DNA of 47,433 nucleotides from Anaerotignum lactatifermentans DSM 14214 (GCF_900142265.1 NZ_FRAH01000023.1:1-47433); one strand, 5' to 3'; shown: positions 16,885 to 25,934, counted from the stretch's first letter. A program made the numbers and translations. Notes: generated from the sequence alone by a model not told the origin.

Positions 16885-16919
16885 AAAGCGGTTACTCCAT
16901 TGGAGATCAACCGCTTTTT
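16885..16919 (+). terminator. Terminator-like hairpin after the lipoprotein cassette
   Basis: AAAGCGGTT/AACCGCTTT with an inner CTCCA/TGGAG stem and a TTTTTCTATA tail. The preceding ACACAAAGCGGTT is repeated before tcpA (12611-12623). Confidence 0.75.
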
Positions 16920-16950
16920 CTATACTCAAATTTAAGATTGGAGTGATTGA

Positions 16951-17187
16951 TTGAAAGATATTTTTACCGATATGCAGGCAAAAATCGGCTGTCCGTATCT
17001 CTCCGACCTGCCCTACTACAAGCGTGCGGTCTGGTTTGAGATGAAACGCCTTTGCCTGTCTGACTACCCTAAGAAACAGTTAGTAGATTTTTCACGCTAT
17101 GTATTCGGTGTGCCTTACGCCGTCATACAGGAAGCGTTGACAAGAGAGGACGTGATGAAACATGGAAGAAATGCGTGTGCAGATTGA
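16951..17187 (+). CDS. Small conserved conjugative-element protein
   Basis: A 78-residue protein, probably starting at TTG (16951) behind GGAGTG. It contains LSDLPYYKRAVWFEMKRL and no membrane segment. I associate this sequence type with Tn916-like elements of Firmicutes but know no function. It overlaps the first ardA gene by 26 bases, which suggests translational coupling and perhaps a shared defensive or early-transfer role. Confidence 0.6.
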   Translation: MKDIFTDMQAKIGCPYLSDLPYYKRAVWFEMKRLCLSDYPKKQLVDFSRYVFGVPYAVIQEALTREDVMKHGRNACAD

Positions 17188-17659
17188 AGCACGAGAACCG
17201 ACAGACGGCGAGATACGAGCCTTTTGGTTCACCCTGCCTATCGACACGGAACAGGTGGAAGAACTGCTGGGGATTGATGTAGATACAGACTATTACTCTA
17301 TCACGGGCAAGGAGCTTCCCTTTGCTGATGAAGTGCAGGAAGATACCACCATTGAAAGGCTCGACGACCTGTACCATACCTATGAAAGCCTGCCCTCTGA
17401 CTTGAAAGAGGACTACGGGGAGCTGATGTGCTATTTCACTAACCTTGATGAACTGCACCGATACAGAAACGACATTATCCACTATTCATGGTGTAAGAAC
17501 ATGACGGACGTTGCCCGCCATATACTATACAACGACCCAGACTTTACTTCCCTTAGTGAGAGTGTCACTCGCTATTTCGATTTTGAAGCCTACGGGCAGT
17601 ATCTTGACGACAACGGACGCTTTGTGGAAACCGACCACGGTATCTATGAACTTCCGTAG
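17162..17659 (+). CDS. ArdA-like antirestriction protein, first copy
   Basis: An acidic 165-residue protein of the ArdA family, DNA mimics that block type I restriction enzymes when the element enters a new host. The family pattern is visible: an N-terminal beta domain (RVQIEAREPTDGEIRAFWFTLP), a middle LDDLYHTYESLP part, and the C-terminal YFDFEAYGQYLDDNGRFVET. It is more diverged from Tn916 ArdA (Orf18) than the second copy next door. The excess of Asp and Glu supports DNA mimicry. A tandem of two different ArdA proteins could widen the range of enzymes inhibited. Confidence 0.8.
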   Translation: MEEMRVQIEAREPTDGEIRAFWFTLPIDTEQVEELLGIDVDTDYYSITGKELPFADEVQEDTTIERLDDLYHTYESLPSDLKEDYGELMCYFTNLDELHRYRNDIIHYSWCKNMTDVARHILYNDPDFTSLSESVTRYFDFEAYGQYLDDNGRFVETDHGIYELP

Positions 17660-17676
17660 AAAAGAGGTGTGTGCCT

Positions 17677-18180
17677 GTGGTTGACGACATGAGGGTGTAT
17701 ATCGCTAATCTTGGCAAGTACAACGAGGGCGAACTTGTCGGGGACTGGTTTTCTTTCCCTATCGACGAGGAAGATGTTGCGGAGCGTATCGGGCTGAACA
17801 GCTATTATGAGGAATACGCTGTCCATGATACCGACAACTTCCCTATTGAAATCGGGGAGTATATCTCCATTGAAGAACTCAATGAAATGTACGACATGAT
17901 TTGTGAGCTTCCCGACTATATCACGGACGCTCTGGACGAGTTTGTTTCCTACTATGGAAGTCTGGAAGAAGTTTACGAGCATAAGGACGAGATTTATTAT
18001 TATCCAGACTGCGGGGACATGACCGACGTTGCCTATTACTTCATTGACGAATTGCAGGTATTGGGACAGATACCGCTACCGTTGCAGAACTATATCGACT
18101 ATGAAGCATACGGCAGGGACTTGTCCATAGAGGGGACGTTCATTGAAACAAGCCGTGGGATATGCGAGATACCATATTAG
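17677..18180 (+). CDS. ardA: ArdA antirestriction protein, second copy (Tn916 Orf18-like)
   Basis: A 167-residue, strongly acidic protein close to Tn916 ArdA: YIANLGKYNEGELVGDWF at the N-terminus and NYIDYEAYGRDLSIEGTFIET at the C-terminus. ArdA dimers imitate bent B-DNA and occupy type I restriction-modification enzymes. I chose GTG at 17677, because it gives the family start (M-V-D-D-M) and sits well behind AAAGAGG; GTG at 17671 is an alternative. It follows the first ardA after only 17 bases. Confidence 0.88.
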   Translation: MVDDMRVYIANLGKYNEGELVGDWFSFPIDEEDVAERIGLNSYYEEYAVHDTDNFPIEIGEYISIEELNEMYDMICELPDYITDALDEFVSYYGSLEEVYEHKDEIYYYPDCGDMTDVAYYFIDELQVLGQIPLPLQNYIDYEAYGRDLSIEGTFIETSRGICEIPY

Positions 18181-18260
18181 AGCTGGCAGATCAGCGACAG
18201 GCAAGGTCGCTACTGTCAGCTTTTTCTATCAAGGACAGTCTGAAAAACGGCTGTCCTTTT
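18181..18260 (+). terminator. Two tandem terminator-like hairpins before tcpE
   Basis: The first stem pairs AGCTG..CAG with CTG..CAGCT around an inner AGCGAC/GTCGCT stem and ends in TTTTTCTAT (about 18181-18228). The second pairs AAGGACAG (18231-18238) with CTGTCCTT (18251-18258) and ends in TTCC. Both lie inside a run of same-strand transfer genes. Confidence 0.65.
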
Positions 18261-18288
18261 CCATTATAACGAAAGGAGCTGAAACGAA

Positions 18289-18678
18289 TTGAAGAAGATT
18301 AAGAGCTACACGGGTATCTGGAACGTGGAAAAAGTGCTGTACGCAATCAATGACTTTACTCTCCCGTTTCCCGTTACCTTTACCCAGATAACGTGGTTTG
18401 TCATTACGGAGTTTGCCGTCATTCTCTTGGGGGACTTACCGCCGTTATCGTTTATCGAGGGGGCATTTTTAAAATACTTCGGTATTCCCGTTGCCCTCAC
18501 ATGGTTCATGAGCCAAAAGACCTTTGACGGCAAGAAGCCTTACAGCTTCTTGAAATCGCAGATTACATTTGCCCTGCGACCAAAAGTGACATATGCAGGA
18601 AAAGCCGTGAAGCTGGAAAAGGAAGTGTTCAGCGAACCCGTCACGGCGGTTAGGAGTGTGATGTATGTTCCCGATTAA
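18289..18678 (+). CDS. TcpE-like conjugation protein (Tn916 Orf17-like)
   Basis: A 129-residue membrane protein of the TcpE family with two spans in the middle (about residues 33-50 and 60-75) followed by WFMSQKTFDGKKPYSFLKSQ, typical of the family. It is part of the type IV-like mating channel. The start is TTG at 18289 behind AAAGGAG. It overlaps the VirB4-like gene by 14 bases. Confidence 0.8.
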   Translation: MKKIKSYTGIWNVEKVLYAINDFTLPFPVTFTQITWFVITEFAVILLGDLPPLSFIEGAFLKYFGIPVALTWFMSQKTFDGKKPYSFLKSQITFALRPKVTYAGKAVKLEKEVFSEPVTAVRSVMYVPD

Positions 18679-21112
18679 GTATATCGACAACAACCTTGTC
18701 TGGAACAAGGACAATGAGGTATTCGCCTATTATGAGCTGATACCGTATAACTATTCTTTTCTGTCAGCGGAACAGAAATTTATCGTCCATGACAGCTTTC
18801 GTCAGCTTATCGCACAGAGCCGTGAGGGGAAGATACACGCCTTGCAGATAGCAACGGAAAGCTCCGTCAGAAGCATACAGGAACAGTCAAAAAAGCTGGT
18901 AACGGGGCGACTTCGTGATGTGGCGATACAGAAGATAGACGAACAAACAGAAGCCCTTGTGTCCATGATTGGCGACAATCAAGTGGACTACCGCTTTTTT
19001 ATCGGCTTCAAGCTCATTGTGACCGAGGAAAAAGTCACTCTGGAAAGTGTGAAGAAATCGGCGTTTATGACATTCAAAGAGTTCTTGAACGAGGTCAACC
19101 ATACGCTGATGAATGACTTTATCTCTATGCCAGATGATGAAATCAACCGCTACATGAAAATGGAAAAACTGCTGGAAAATAAAATCTCCCGCCGTTTCAA
19201 GTTCCGACGCTTGGATAAGAACGACTTCGGCTATCTTATCGAGCATATCTACGGCAGGGACGGCGTGGCGTATGAGGACTACGAATATTCGCTTCCAAAG
19301 AAGAAGCTGAAAAAGGCAACGCTCATCAAGCAGTACGACCTTATCCGTCCGACCCGCTGTCTGATAGAGGAAAGCCAGCGATACATAAGGCTGGAACATG
19401 AGGACAGCGAGAGCTTCGTGTCCTACTTTACCGTCAATGCGATTGTGGGTGAGCTGGACTTCCCGTCCAGTGAGATATTTTACTTCCAGCAACAGCAGTT
19501 CACTTTCCCTGTTGATACGAGCATGAATGTAGAAATCGTGGGAAACAGAAAAGCGTTATCGACTGTCCGCAACAAGAAAAAGGAGCTGAAAGATTTAGAT
19601 AACCACGCCTATCAGTCTGGGAGCGAAACCAGCTCAAATGTGGTGGACGCATTAGACAGCGTGGACGAGCTGGAAACCGATTTAGACCAGAGCAAGGAAA
19701 GTATGTATAAACTTTCTTACGTTATCCGTGTGTCAGCTCCCGACCTTGACGAGCTGAAACGACGCTGTGATGAGGTCAAGGACTTCTACGACGACCTCAA
19801 TGTAAAATTAGTCCGACCTGCTGGGGATATGCTGGGGCTTCACTCTGAATTTCTCCCCGCCAGCAAGCGTTATATCAATGATTATGTGCAATACGTCAAG
19901 AGTGATTTTCTGGCGGGGCTTGGCTTCGGTGCGACGCAACAGCTTGGCGAGAATACAGGTATCTATATCGGCTATTCCGTGGACACAGGAAGAAATGTAT
20001 ATTTACAGCCGTCCCTTGCTTCACAGGGTATCAAGGGGACAGTCACCAACGCTCTGGCTTCTGCCTTTGTGGGAAGTCTTGGCGGTGGAAAGTCATTCTG
20101 CAACAATCTGATTGTCTATTATTCCGTCCTCTTTGGCGGGCAGGCGGTCATTCTCGACCCTAAGAGCGAGCGTGGCAACTGGAAAGAAACGCTCCCAGAG
20201 ATAGCCCATGAAATCAATATCGTCAACCTTACCAGCGATAAGGAAAACGCAGGGCTTCTTGACCCGTTCGTGATTATGAAGAATGTAAAAGACGCTGAAA
20301 GTCTGGCGATAGACATTCTCACATTCCTTACGGGGATTTCCTCTAGGGACGGCGAGAAGTTCCCTGTCCTTAGAAAAGCGGTGCGAGCCGTGACCCAGAG
20401 CGATCAGCGAGGACTTCTCCATGTGATAGACGAGCTACGCAGAGAGGATACGGCGATTGCCCGCAACATTGCCGACCATATCGACAGCTTTACGGACTAT
20501 GACTTTGCACATCTGCTGTTTTCCGACGGTTCGGTGTCTAACGCTATCAGCTTGGACAACCAGCTCAACATCATACAGGTGGCAGACTTGGTACTCCCCG
20601 ACAAGGACACGACTTTTGAGGAATACACGACCATTGAACTGCTGTCCGTGGCTATGCTGATTGTCATTAGTACCTTTGCCTTAGACTTCATTCATTCAGA
20701 CCGCAGTATCTTTAAAATCGTGGATTTAGATGAAGCGTGGGCGTTCCTCAACGTGGCACAGGGCGAAACCCTCTCAAACAAGCTGGTAAGAGCTGGACGT
20801 GCTATGCAGGCGGGCGTGTACTTCGTCACGCAATCCTCTGGCGACGTGTCCAAAGAGAGCCTAAAGAACAATATCGGGCTGAAATTCGCTTTCCGTTCTA
20901 CGGACATCAACGAGATAAAGCAGACCCTTGAATTTTTCGGTATCGACAAGGACGACGAGAACAACCAGAAACGACTTCGTGACTTGGAGAACGGACAATG
21001 CCTGCTTCAAGATTTGTACGGGCGTGTGGGCGTGGTGCAGATACACCCAGTCTTTGAAGAATTACTGCACGCCTTTGATACCAGACCGCCCGTGAAAAGC
21101 GAGGTGGAGTGA
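18665..21112 (+). CDS. VirB4-type conjugation ATPase (Tn916 Orf16-like, TcpF)
   Basis: The 815-residue ATPase energises assembly of the mating channel and substrate transfer. The Walker A motif GSLGGGKS lies near residues 469-476, followed by VILDPKSERGNW; the Walker B region is IFKIVDLDEAWAFL and FVTQSSGD follows, as in VirB4/TraC proteins. The N-terminal half is the membrane- and partner-binding part of the family. The start lies within tcpE and the end overlaps the next gene by one base, so it belongs to one translational unit. Confidence 0.9.
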   Translation: MFPIKYIDNNLVWNKDNEVFAYYELIPYNYSFLSAEQKFIVHDSFRQLIAQSREGKIHALQIATESSVRSIQEQSKKLVTGRLRDVAIQKIDEQTEALVSMIGDNQVDYRFFIGFKLIVTEEKVTLESVKKSAFMTFKEFLNEVNHTLMNDFISMPDDEINRYMKMEKLLENKISRRFKFRRLDKNDFGYLIEHIYGRDGVAYEDYEYSLPKKKLKKATLIKQYDLIRPTRCLIEESQRYIRLEHEDSESFVSYFTVNAIVGELDFPSSEIFYFQQQQFTFPVDTSMNVEIVGNRKALSTVRNKKKELKDLDNHAYQSGSETSSNVVDALDSVDELETDLDQSKESMYKLSYVIRVSAPDLDELKRRCDEVKDFYDDLNVKLVRPAGDMLGLHSEFLPASKRYINDYVQYVKSDFLAGLGFGATQQLGENTGIYIGYSVDTGRNVYLQPSLASQGIKGTVTNALASAFVGSLGGGKSFCNNLIVYYSVLFGGQAVILDPKSERGNWKETLPEIAHEINIVNLTSDKENAGLLDPFVIMKNVKDAESLAIDILTFLTGISSRDGEKFPVLRKAVRAVTQSDQRGLLHVIDELRREDTAIARNIADHIDSFTDYDFAHLLFSDGSVSNAISLDNQLNIIQVADLVLPDKDTTFEEYTTIELLSVAMLIVISTFALDFIHSDRSIFKIVDLDEAWAFLNVAQGETLSNKLVRAGRAMQAGVYFVTQSSGDVSKESLKNNIGLKFAFRSTDINEIKQTLEFFGIDKDDENNQKRLRDLENGQCLLQDLYGRVGVVQIHPVFEELLHAFDTRPPVKSEVE

Positions 21113-23244
21113 TGAAAGATAGGATAAAGGGGCTTCTGACAAAAAAGAAGCTCTTTCGTTTTTTCAAGATTGCTCTGATAGTCATTTTTACCTCTGTTGT
21201 GTTCCTCTCCCTGTTCGGGACGGTGGCTCATGCCACGGGGCTGGTAGATGATACCGTCAATGCGGATAACCTTTACTCACAGTACCCGCTGGAAAACTAC
21301 CAGCTTGACTTCTATGTGGACAATAGCTGGGGCTGGCTTCCGTGGAACTGGCTGGACGGTATCGGGAAGTCCGTACAGTACGGATTGTACTGTATCACCA
21401 ATTTTATCTGGACTATCAGCCTGTATCTAAGCAACGCCACAGGGTACGTCGTCCAGCAGGCGTATAAGCTGGACTTTATCAACGACATGGCAGACAGTAT
21501 CGGCAAGAGCATACAGACCCTAGCTGGCGTAACGGAAAACGGCTTTGGAAGCACTGGCTTCTATGTGGGCTTCCTGCTTCTCATTATCCTTATCGTGGGT
21601 ATCTATGTTGCCTACACGGGACTGATAAAGCGAGAAACCAGCAAGGCACTTCACGCCGTTATCAACTTTATTGTGGTGTTTATCGTGTCCGCTTCCTTTA
21701 TCGCTTACGCTCCCGACTATATCAAGAAAATCAATGACTTTTCTTCGGACATTTCCACGGCTTCGCTGAATTTGGGGACAAAGATAATGCTTCCCGACAG
21801 CGACAGTGCGGGAAAAGACAGCGTGGACTTGATAAGGGACAGCCTGTTCTCCATACAGGTACAACAGCCGTGGCTACTTCTGCAATTTGGCAACAGCGAT
21901 ATAGAGGAAATCGGGGCTGACCGTGTGGAAGCTCTGGTATCGGTCAGTCCGTCAGCAGCCGACGGGGCGACCCGTGAGGACGTGGTGAAAACGGAAATCG
22001 AGGACAACGACAACGACAATCTGACGATACCGCAGGTCATTAACCGTCTGGGAATGGTGTTCTTCCTGCTTATCTTCAATCTGGGGATAACGATATTCGT
22101 TTTCCTGCTTACGGGCATGATGATATTCTCCCAGATACTATTTATCATCTTTGCCATGTTCCTGCCTATCAGCTTTCTTTTGAGCATGATACCCAGCTAT
22201 GAGAACATGGCGAAACAGGCAATCGTGCGAGTGTTCAATACGATTATGACAAGGGCGGGAATAACGCTCATTGTTACGGTGGCTTTCAGTATTTCCAGTA
22301 TGTTCTACAACATATCCACCGATTACCCGTTCTTTATGATTGCGTTCTTACAGATAGTGTGCTTTGCGGGTATCTACATGAAGCTGGGCGACCTTATGAG
22401 TATGTTCTCCCTCAACGCTGGGGACAGCCAGAGCATGGGACGCAGGATATTCCGTCGTCCTTATCTGTTCATGCGACACAGGGCTAGGCGTATGGAACAC
22501 CGTATCGCAAGGGCTGTCGGTGCTGGAAGTGTCGCTGGTGCGGTGGCTGGTACAGTAGCCGGAACAGCCATGAATGACGGTTCTGGAAAATCTGTCAGAG
22601 CTGGTACGGGCAGAAAAGAACGCCGAGAAAATGCTTCTTTGGGAAGCCGAGCTGGTTCAGCCGTGGGTGCGGTGCTTGATACAAAAAATAAGGTCAAGGA
22701 CAAGGCAACGGCTGTCAAGGAGAATATCAAGGATATGCCGACCCAGACCGCCTATGCCGTACACTCCGCAAAGGAAAAGGCAAAAGCAAATGTGTCCGAC
22801 TTCAAGCGTGGCATTGTGCAGGGGCAGGAAACCAGACAGAGCGAACGTGCCGACAAGCTCCAACAGCATAGACAGAATATCGCTGACAAGCGTATGGAGC
22901 TTCAAAAGGCACAGGAAGCAAAACAGGTTGGAAGAACGACGGACGGATCAGCGACAACAGGAGCTACCCGTCCCCATGAAAGACCTGTCACCTCTTCTAA
23001 GACAGACACAGGAAAAATGCAGGAAATCAAGCGTCCTGCCACTACCGACAAGGTACATACCGAGCCGACCACGCCACAATCTGTCAAGGAACGTCCGCTG
23101 GCTTCAAAATCTGATGAACCTGTACCACAGAAACACGGGACAAGGCTTAACGGTGTGGAACTGAACCGACAGACCACCAGAAAAGAACGAAATATCAAGA
23201 AAGCGACCATAAACACCACGGAAAAGAAAGGACGTAAGAAATGA
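21112..23244 (+). CDS. VirB6-like conjugation membrane protein (Tn916 Orf15-like, TcpH)
   Basis: A 710-residue polytopic protein. A signal-like first span (residues about 19-40) is followed by a large extracellular part and five or six spans up to residue about 430. The C-terminal third is soluble, basic and rich in Ala, Lys and Gln (coiled-coil likely), ending KKGRKK. This is the layout of VirB6/TcpH proteins, which form the inner-membrane part of the channel. I chose ATG at 21112 because it overlaps the previous stop and follows GAGGTGGAG. Confidence 0.85.
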   Translation: MKDRIKGLLTKKKLFRFFKIALIVIFTSVVFLSLFGTVAHATGLVDDTVNADNLYSQYPLENYQLDFYVDNSWGWLPWNWLDGIGKSVQYGLYCITNFIWTISLYLSNATGYVVQQAYKLDFINDMADSIGKSIQTLAGVTENGFGSTGFYVGFLLLIILIVGIYVAYTGLIKRETSKALHAVINFIVVFIVSASFIAYAPDYIKKINDFSSDISTASLNLGTKIMLPDSDSAGKDSVDLIRDSLFSIQVQQPWLLLQFGNSDIEEIGADRVEALVSVSPSAADGATREDVVKTEIEDNDNDNLTIPQVINRLGMVFFLLIFNLGITIFVFLLTGMMIFSQILFIIFAMFLPISFLLSMIPSYENMAKQAIVRVFNTIMTRAGITLIVTVAFSISSMFYNISTDYPFFMIAFLQIVCFAGIYMKLGDLMSMFSLNAGDSQSMGRRIFRRPYLFMRHRARRMEHRIARAVGAGSVAGAVAGTVAGTAMNDGSGKSVRAGTGRKERRENASLGSRAGSAVGAVLDTKNKVKDKATAVKENIKDMPTQTAYAVHSAKEKAKANVSDFKRGIVQGQETRQSERADKLQQHRQNIADKRMELQKAQEAKQVGRTTDGSATTGATRPHERPVTSSKTDTGKMQEIKRPATTDKVHTEPTTPQSVKERPLASKSDEPVPQKHGTRLNGVELNRQTTRKERNIKKATINTTEKKGRKK

Positions 23245-24248
23245 AGCTGAGACATATCGCCATTATCGGCAGTCTGTTTCCCTTTCTCATTGCGATAGTG
23301 CTTTTCTTTGGTGTGCTTATCAGTGCCGAGGACGACGACGGGGGCGGTGGCTCTTCCTCATGGGTTACGGGCATGAACCTTTCCGCAGAGGTCTTGAAAC
23401 ATCAGCCTATGGTAGAGAAATATGCTAAAGAGTACGGTATTTCCGAGTACGTCCCCTATCTGCTGGCAATCATACAGGTGGAAAGTGGCGGGACAGCTGA
23501 GGACGTTATGCAGAGTTCCGAGAGCATGGGCTTACCGCCTAACTCCTTAGATACAGAAAGCTCAATCAAGCAGGGGTGCAAGTATTTTGCGTCCCTGCTT
23601 TCTTCAGCAGAAAGTCAAGGCATAGAGGATATAAACGTCGTGGTACAGTCCTATAACTATGGCGGTGGATATATTGACTATGTAGCTTCCAACGGGAAAA
23701 AGCATAGCTTCACACTGGCAGAGAACTTCGCCCGTAACAAGTCGGGTGGAACAAAAGTCACCTACACGAACCCTATCGCTGTCGCCCGCAATGGTGGCTG
23801 GCGTTACGGGTATGGGAATATGTTCTATGTGGAGCTTGTCAGCCAGTATCTCACCGTCAATCAAGTATCGGGCGAGCTGGCACAGAAGATAATGAACGAA
23901 GCTCTGAAATATCAAGGCTGGGACTATGTGTACGGCGGGAGCAATCCTAATACTTCTTTTGATTGTTCGGGGCTGGTTCAATGGTGCTATGGCAAGGCGG
24001 GTATCAGTCTGCCGAGAACGGCACAGGCACAGTATGACGCTACCCAGCATATCCCGCTTTCACAGGCACAGGCTGGGGATTTGGTGTTCTTCCACAGTAC
24101 CTATAATGCGGGAACATATGTAACTCACGTCGGTATCTATGTGGGAAATAACCAGATGTACCACGCTGGCGACCCGATAGGCTATGCCGACCTTACAAGC
24201 TCCTACTGGCAACAGCATTTGATAGGGGCTGGCAGAATTAAGCAATAG
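23241..24248 (+). CDS. Bifunctional wall hydrolase: lysozyme-like and NlpC/P60 (Tn916 Orf14-like, CwlT)
   Basis: This 335-residue enzyme opens peptidoglycan for the mating channel. After an N-terminal membrane anchor (residues about 5-27) comes a lysozyme-like domain (LLAIIQVESGG with the probable catalytic Glu, then QSSESMG and VQSYNYGGGYIDY). The C-terminal NlpC/P60 endopeptidase domain has Cys242 (FDCSGLVQW), His296 (THVGIYVG) and a later polar residue near YHAGDPIGY. Domain order and length match CwlT of ICEBs1 and Tn916 Orf14. It overlaps the preceding gene by four bases. Confidence 0.9.
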   Translation: MKLRHIAIIGSLFPFLIAIVLFFGVLISAEDDDGGGGSSSWVTGMNLSAEVLKHQPMVEKYAKEYGISEYVPYLLAIIQVESGGTAEDVMQSSESMGLPPNSLDTESSIKQGCKYFASLLSSAESQGIEDINVVVQSYNYGGGYIDYVASNGKKHSFTLAENFARNKSGGTKVTYTNPIAVARNGGWRYGYGNMFYVELVSQYLTVNQVSGELAQKIMNEALKYQGWDYVYGGSNPNTSFDCSGLVQWCYGKAGISLPRTAQAQYDATQHIPLSQAQAGDLVFFHSTYNAGTYVTHVGIYVGNNQMYHAGDPIGYADLTSSYWQQHLIGAGRIKQ

Positions 24249-24263
24249 AAAGGAATGGAAATC

Positions 24264-25157
24264 ATGTTCAAGAAGAAAGAAAAACCGATAAAGGAAAAGA
24301 AAGTCCGTACTATGAAAGTGGGGACGCATAAGAAGTCCGTCATTGCCCTTTGGGTGGTGCTTATCGCAAGCGTGAGCTTTGGTGTGTATAAGAATTTTAC
24401 TGCTATCGACCAGCACACCACGCATGAGATAGAAACCATACAGCTCCGCTTGAATGACACCAACGGCATAGAAAATTTTGTAAAGAACTTTGCGAAGTCC
24501 TATTACACATGGAGCAACAGCAAGGAAGCAATCGAAGCAAGGACACAGGCTATCAGTGCATATCTGACACAGGAATTGCAGGATTTGAATGTTGATACGG
24601 TGAGAACGGATATACCGACCAGCTCCACAGTCACGGACGTACTAATCTGGGACGTGGAACAGTCTGGGGAGAACGCTTTTTCTGTCGTCTATGAAATAGA
24701 TCAACAGATAAAAGAGGGCGACCAGACAAGGGACGTATCAGAAACCTATACCGTGACCGTCCATGTGGACGCTGACGGGGATATGGTGATTATCCAGAAC
24801 CCGACCCTTGCTCCCGCTATGGAAAAATCCGATTATGAACCAAAGACACAGGAAGCAGACAACAGTGTGGACGCTGACACAATAAATGACGCTACGGCGT
24901 TTCTGGAAACATTCTTTAAGCTGTACCCTACTGCAACGGACAAGGAGCTTGCCTACTATGTAGAGGGAAATGCCCTTGAACCGATAAACGGAGACTATCT
25001 CTTTTCCGAGCTTGTCAATCCTGTATTTACGGCTGACGGCGACAACGTGAAAGTGAGCGTAGCGGTGAAATTCATTGACAATCAGACAAAGGCGACACAG
25101 ATTTCACAGTATGAGCTGACGCTTCATAAAGATAGCAACTGGAAGATTATAAACTGA
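24264..25157 (+). CDS. TcpC/VirB8-like conjugation protein (Tn916 Orf13-like)
   Basis: A bitopic membrane protein of 297 residues: basic cytoplasmic tail, one span (about residues 25-43), then an extracellular part with two NTF2-like domains as in TcpC of pCW3 (first around 60-180, second from about 205). TcpC links channel parts like VirB8. The ATG at 24264 sits about nine bases after AAAGGA, better than the ATG at 24255. It ends the conserved transfer operon; cargo begins directly after. Confidence 0.85.
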   Translation: MFKKKEKPIKEKKVRTMKVGTHKKSVIALWVVLIASVSFGVYKNFTAIDQHTTHEIETIQLRLNDTNGIENFVKNFAKSYYTWSNSKEAIEARTQAISAYLTQELQDLNVDTVRTDIPTSSTVTDVLIWDVEQSGENAFSVVYEIDQQIKEGDQTRDVSETYTVTVHVDADGDMVIIQNPTLAPAMEKSDYEPKTQEADNSVDADTINDATAFLETFFKLYPTATDKELAYYVEGNALEPINGDYLFSELVNPVFTADGDNVKVSVAVKFIDNQTKATQISQYELTLHKDSNWKIIN

Positions 25158-25163
25158 AATATA

Positions 25164-25212
25164 TTGACATACATGCACCCTGCATGATACTCTATACATG
25201 TAAGGTGCATGT
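25164..25212 (+). promoter_or_regulatory. Promoter and large dyad operator of the TetR gene
   Basis: TTGACA (25164-25169), 16 bases, GATACT (25186-25191) form a promoter. Two arms of 16 bases, ACATGCACCCTGCATG (25171-25186) and CATGTAAGGTGCATGT (25197-25212), match as an inverted repeat at 14 positions around a 10-base centre. The dyad covers spacer, -10 and start region, an ideal site for autorepression by the TetR protein. Confidence 0.75.
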
Positions 25213-25226
25213 ATGGAGGTGAAAAT

Positions 25227-25850
25227 TTGCCACGAAATAAATATCCAGAAGAAACTATTCAAAAAATACTAGATGCTTCTTTAAAACTTTTTTTAGAAAA
25301 GGGATACGAAGAAACAACGGTATTAGATATTATAAGTGAAATGGGTGGACTGACTAGAGGAGCTTTTTACCACCATTTTAAATCAAAGGAAGAAGTCTTT
25401 GACGCTTTGTGCGAAAAACTTTTCTATGAAACTAATCCTTTTGAAAAAGCCAAAAGTCATAAAGAATTAAATGGATTGGAAAAATTAAAATTTGTCTTAA
25501 AAACCTCATTTGATGAAACGGAACATCATCAATTAAGTATGGCTTCAATGCAACTCATGGGAAGTCCAGCTTTTTTGAAAAAATTGGTTGAAAGTAATCA
25601 AGAGTTGGCTCCTATGTATCAAGAATTGATAGAAGAAGGAATAAAGGACGGCTCTATAAAAACAGAACATGCAAAATTACTGGCAGAGCTATTTGTTCTT
25701 TTAACTAACTTCTGGTCGATACCTACTATATATCCAATGACAACAGAGGAAACATGGGAAAAATTTTTAATGATTAAAGAAGTCATGGACAAATTAGGAC
25801 TTCCAGTAATCGACGATGAAATCGTTGAACTATGCAAAGAAAATGCATAG
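25227..25850 (+). CDS. TetR/AcrR family transcriptional regulator
   Basis: A 207-residue one-domain-plus-sensor repressor. The N-terminal helix-turn-helix is classical (TIQKILDASLKLFLEKGYEETTVLDI, then GGLTRGAFYHHFKSKEEVFDAL). The C-terminal part is all-helical and would bind a ligand. The start is TTG at 25227, six bases after GGAGGT; the upstream frame from ATG 25209 would run through the ribosome site. The gene is AT-rich, unlike the transfer genes, and forms a cargo unit with the following ABC exporter, which it probably represses until an inducer is present. Confidence 0.88.
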   Translation: MPRNKYPEETIQKILDASLKLFLEKGYEETTVLDIISEMGGLTRGAFYHHFKSKEEVFDALCEKLFYETNPFEKAKSHKELNGLEKLKFVLKTSFDETEHHQLSMASMQLMGSPAFLKKLVESNQELAPMYQELIEEGIKDGSIKTEHAKLLAELFVLLTNFWSIPTIYPMTTEETWEKFLMIKEVMDKLGLPVIDDEIVELCKENA

Positions 25851-25852
25851 GG

Positions 25853-25916
25853 AAAATAAGATTGTCGAAAGACAATTTTATTTTTTAACAATATACATAC
25901 ATACAACATGTATAAT
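25853..25916 (+). promoter_or_regulatory. Terminator after tetR and promoter/operator of the ABC exporter
   Basis: A 14-bp stem (AAAATAAGATTGTC/GACAATTTTATTTT, one G-T pair) with a GAAA loop ends the tetR unit. Then TTAACA (25885-25890) and a perfect TATAAT (25911-25916) are 20 bases apart, too long for an unassisted promoter. ATACAT (25897-25902) and ATGTAT (25908-25913) form a dyad across the -10 box, echoing the ATGTA motif of the tetR operator. Confidence 0.55.
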
Positions 25917-25934
25917 TTATAAAGGAGACCAGAT

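Noticed and set aside
25209-25226. ATG start for the TetR gene at 25209
   Set aside because: Would place the GGAGGT ribosome site inside the coding region; TTG at 25227 has correct spacing and gives the family N-terminus.
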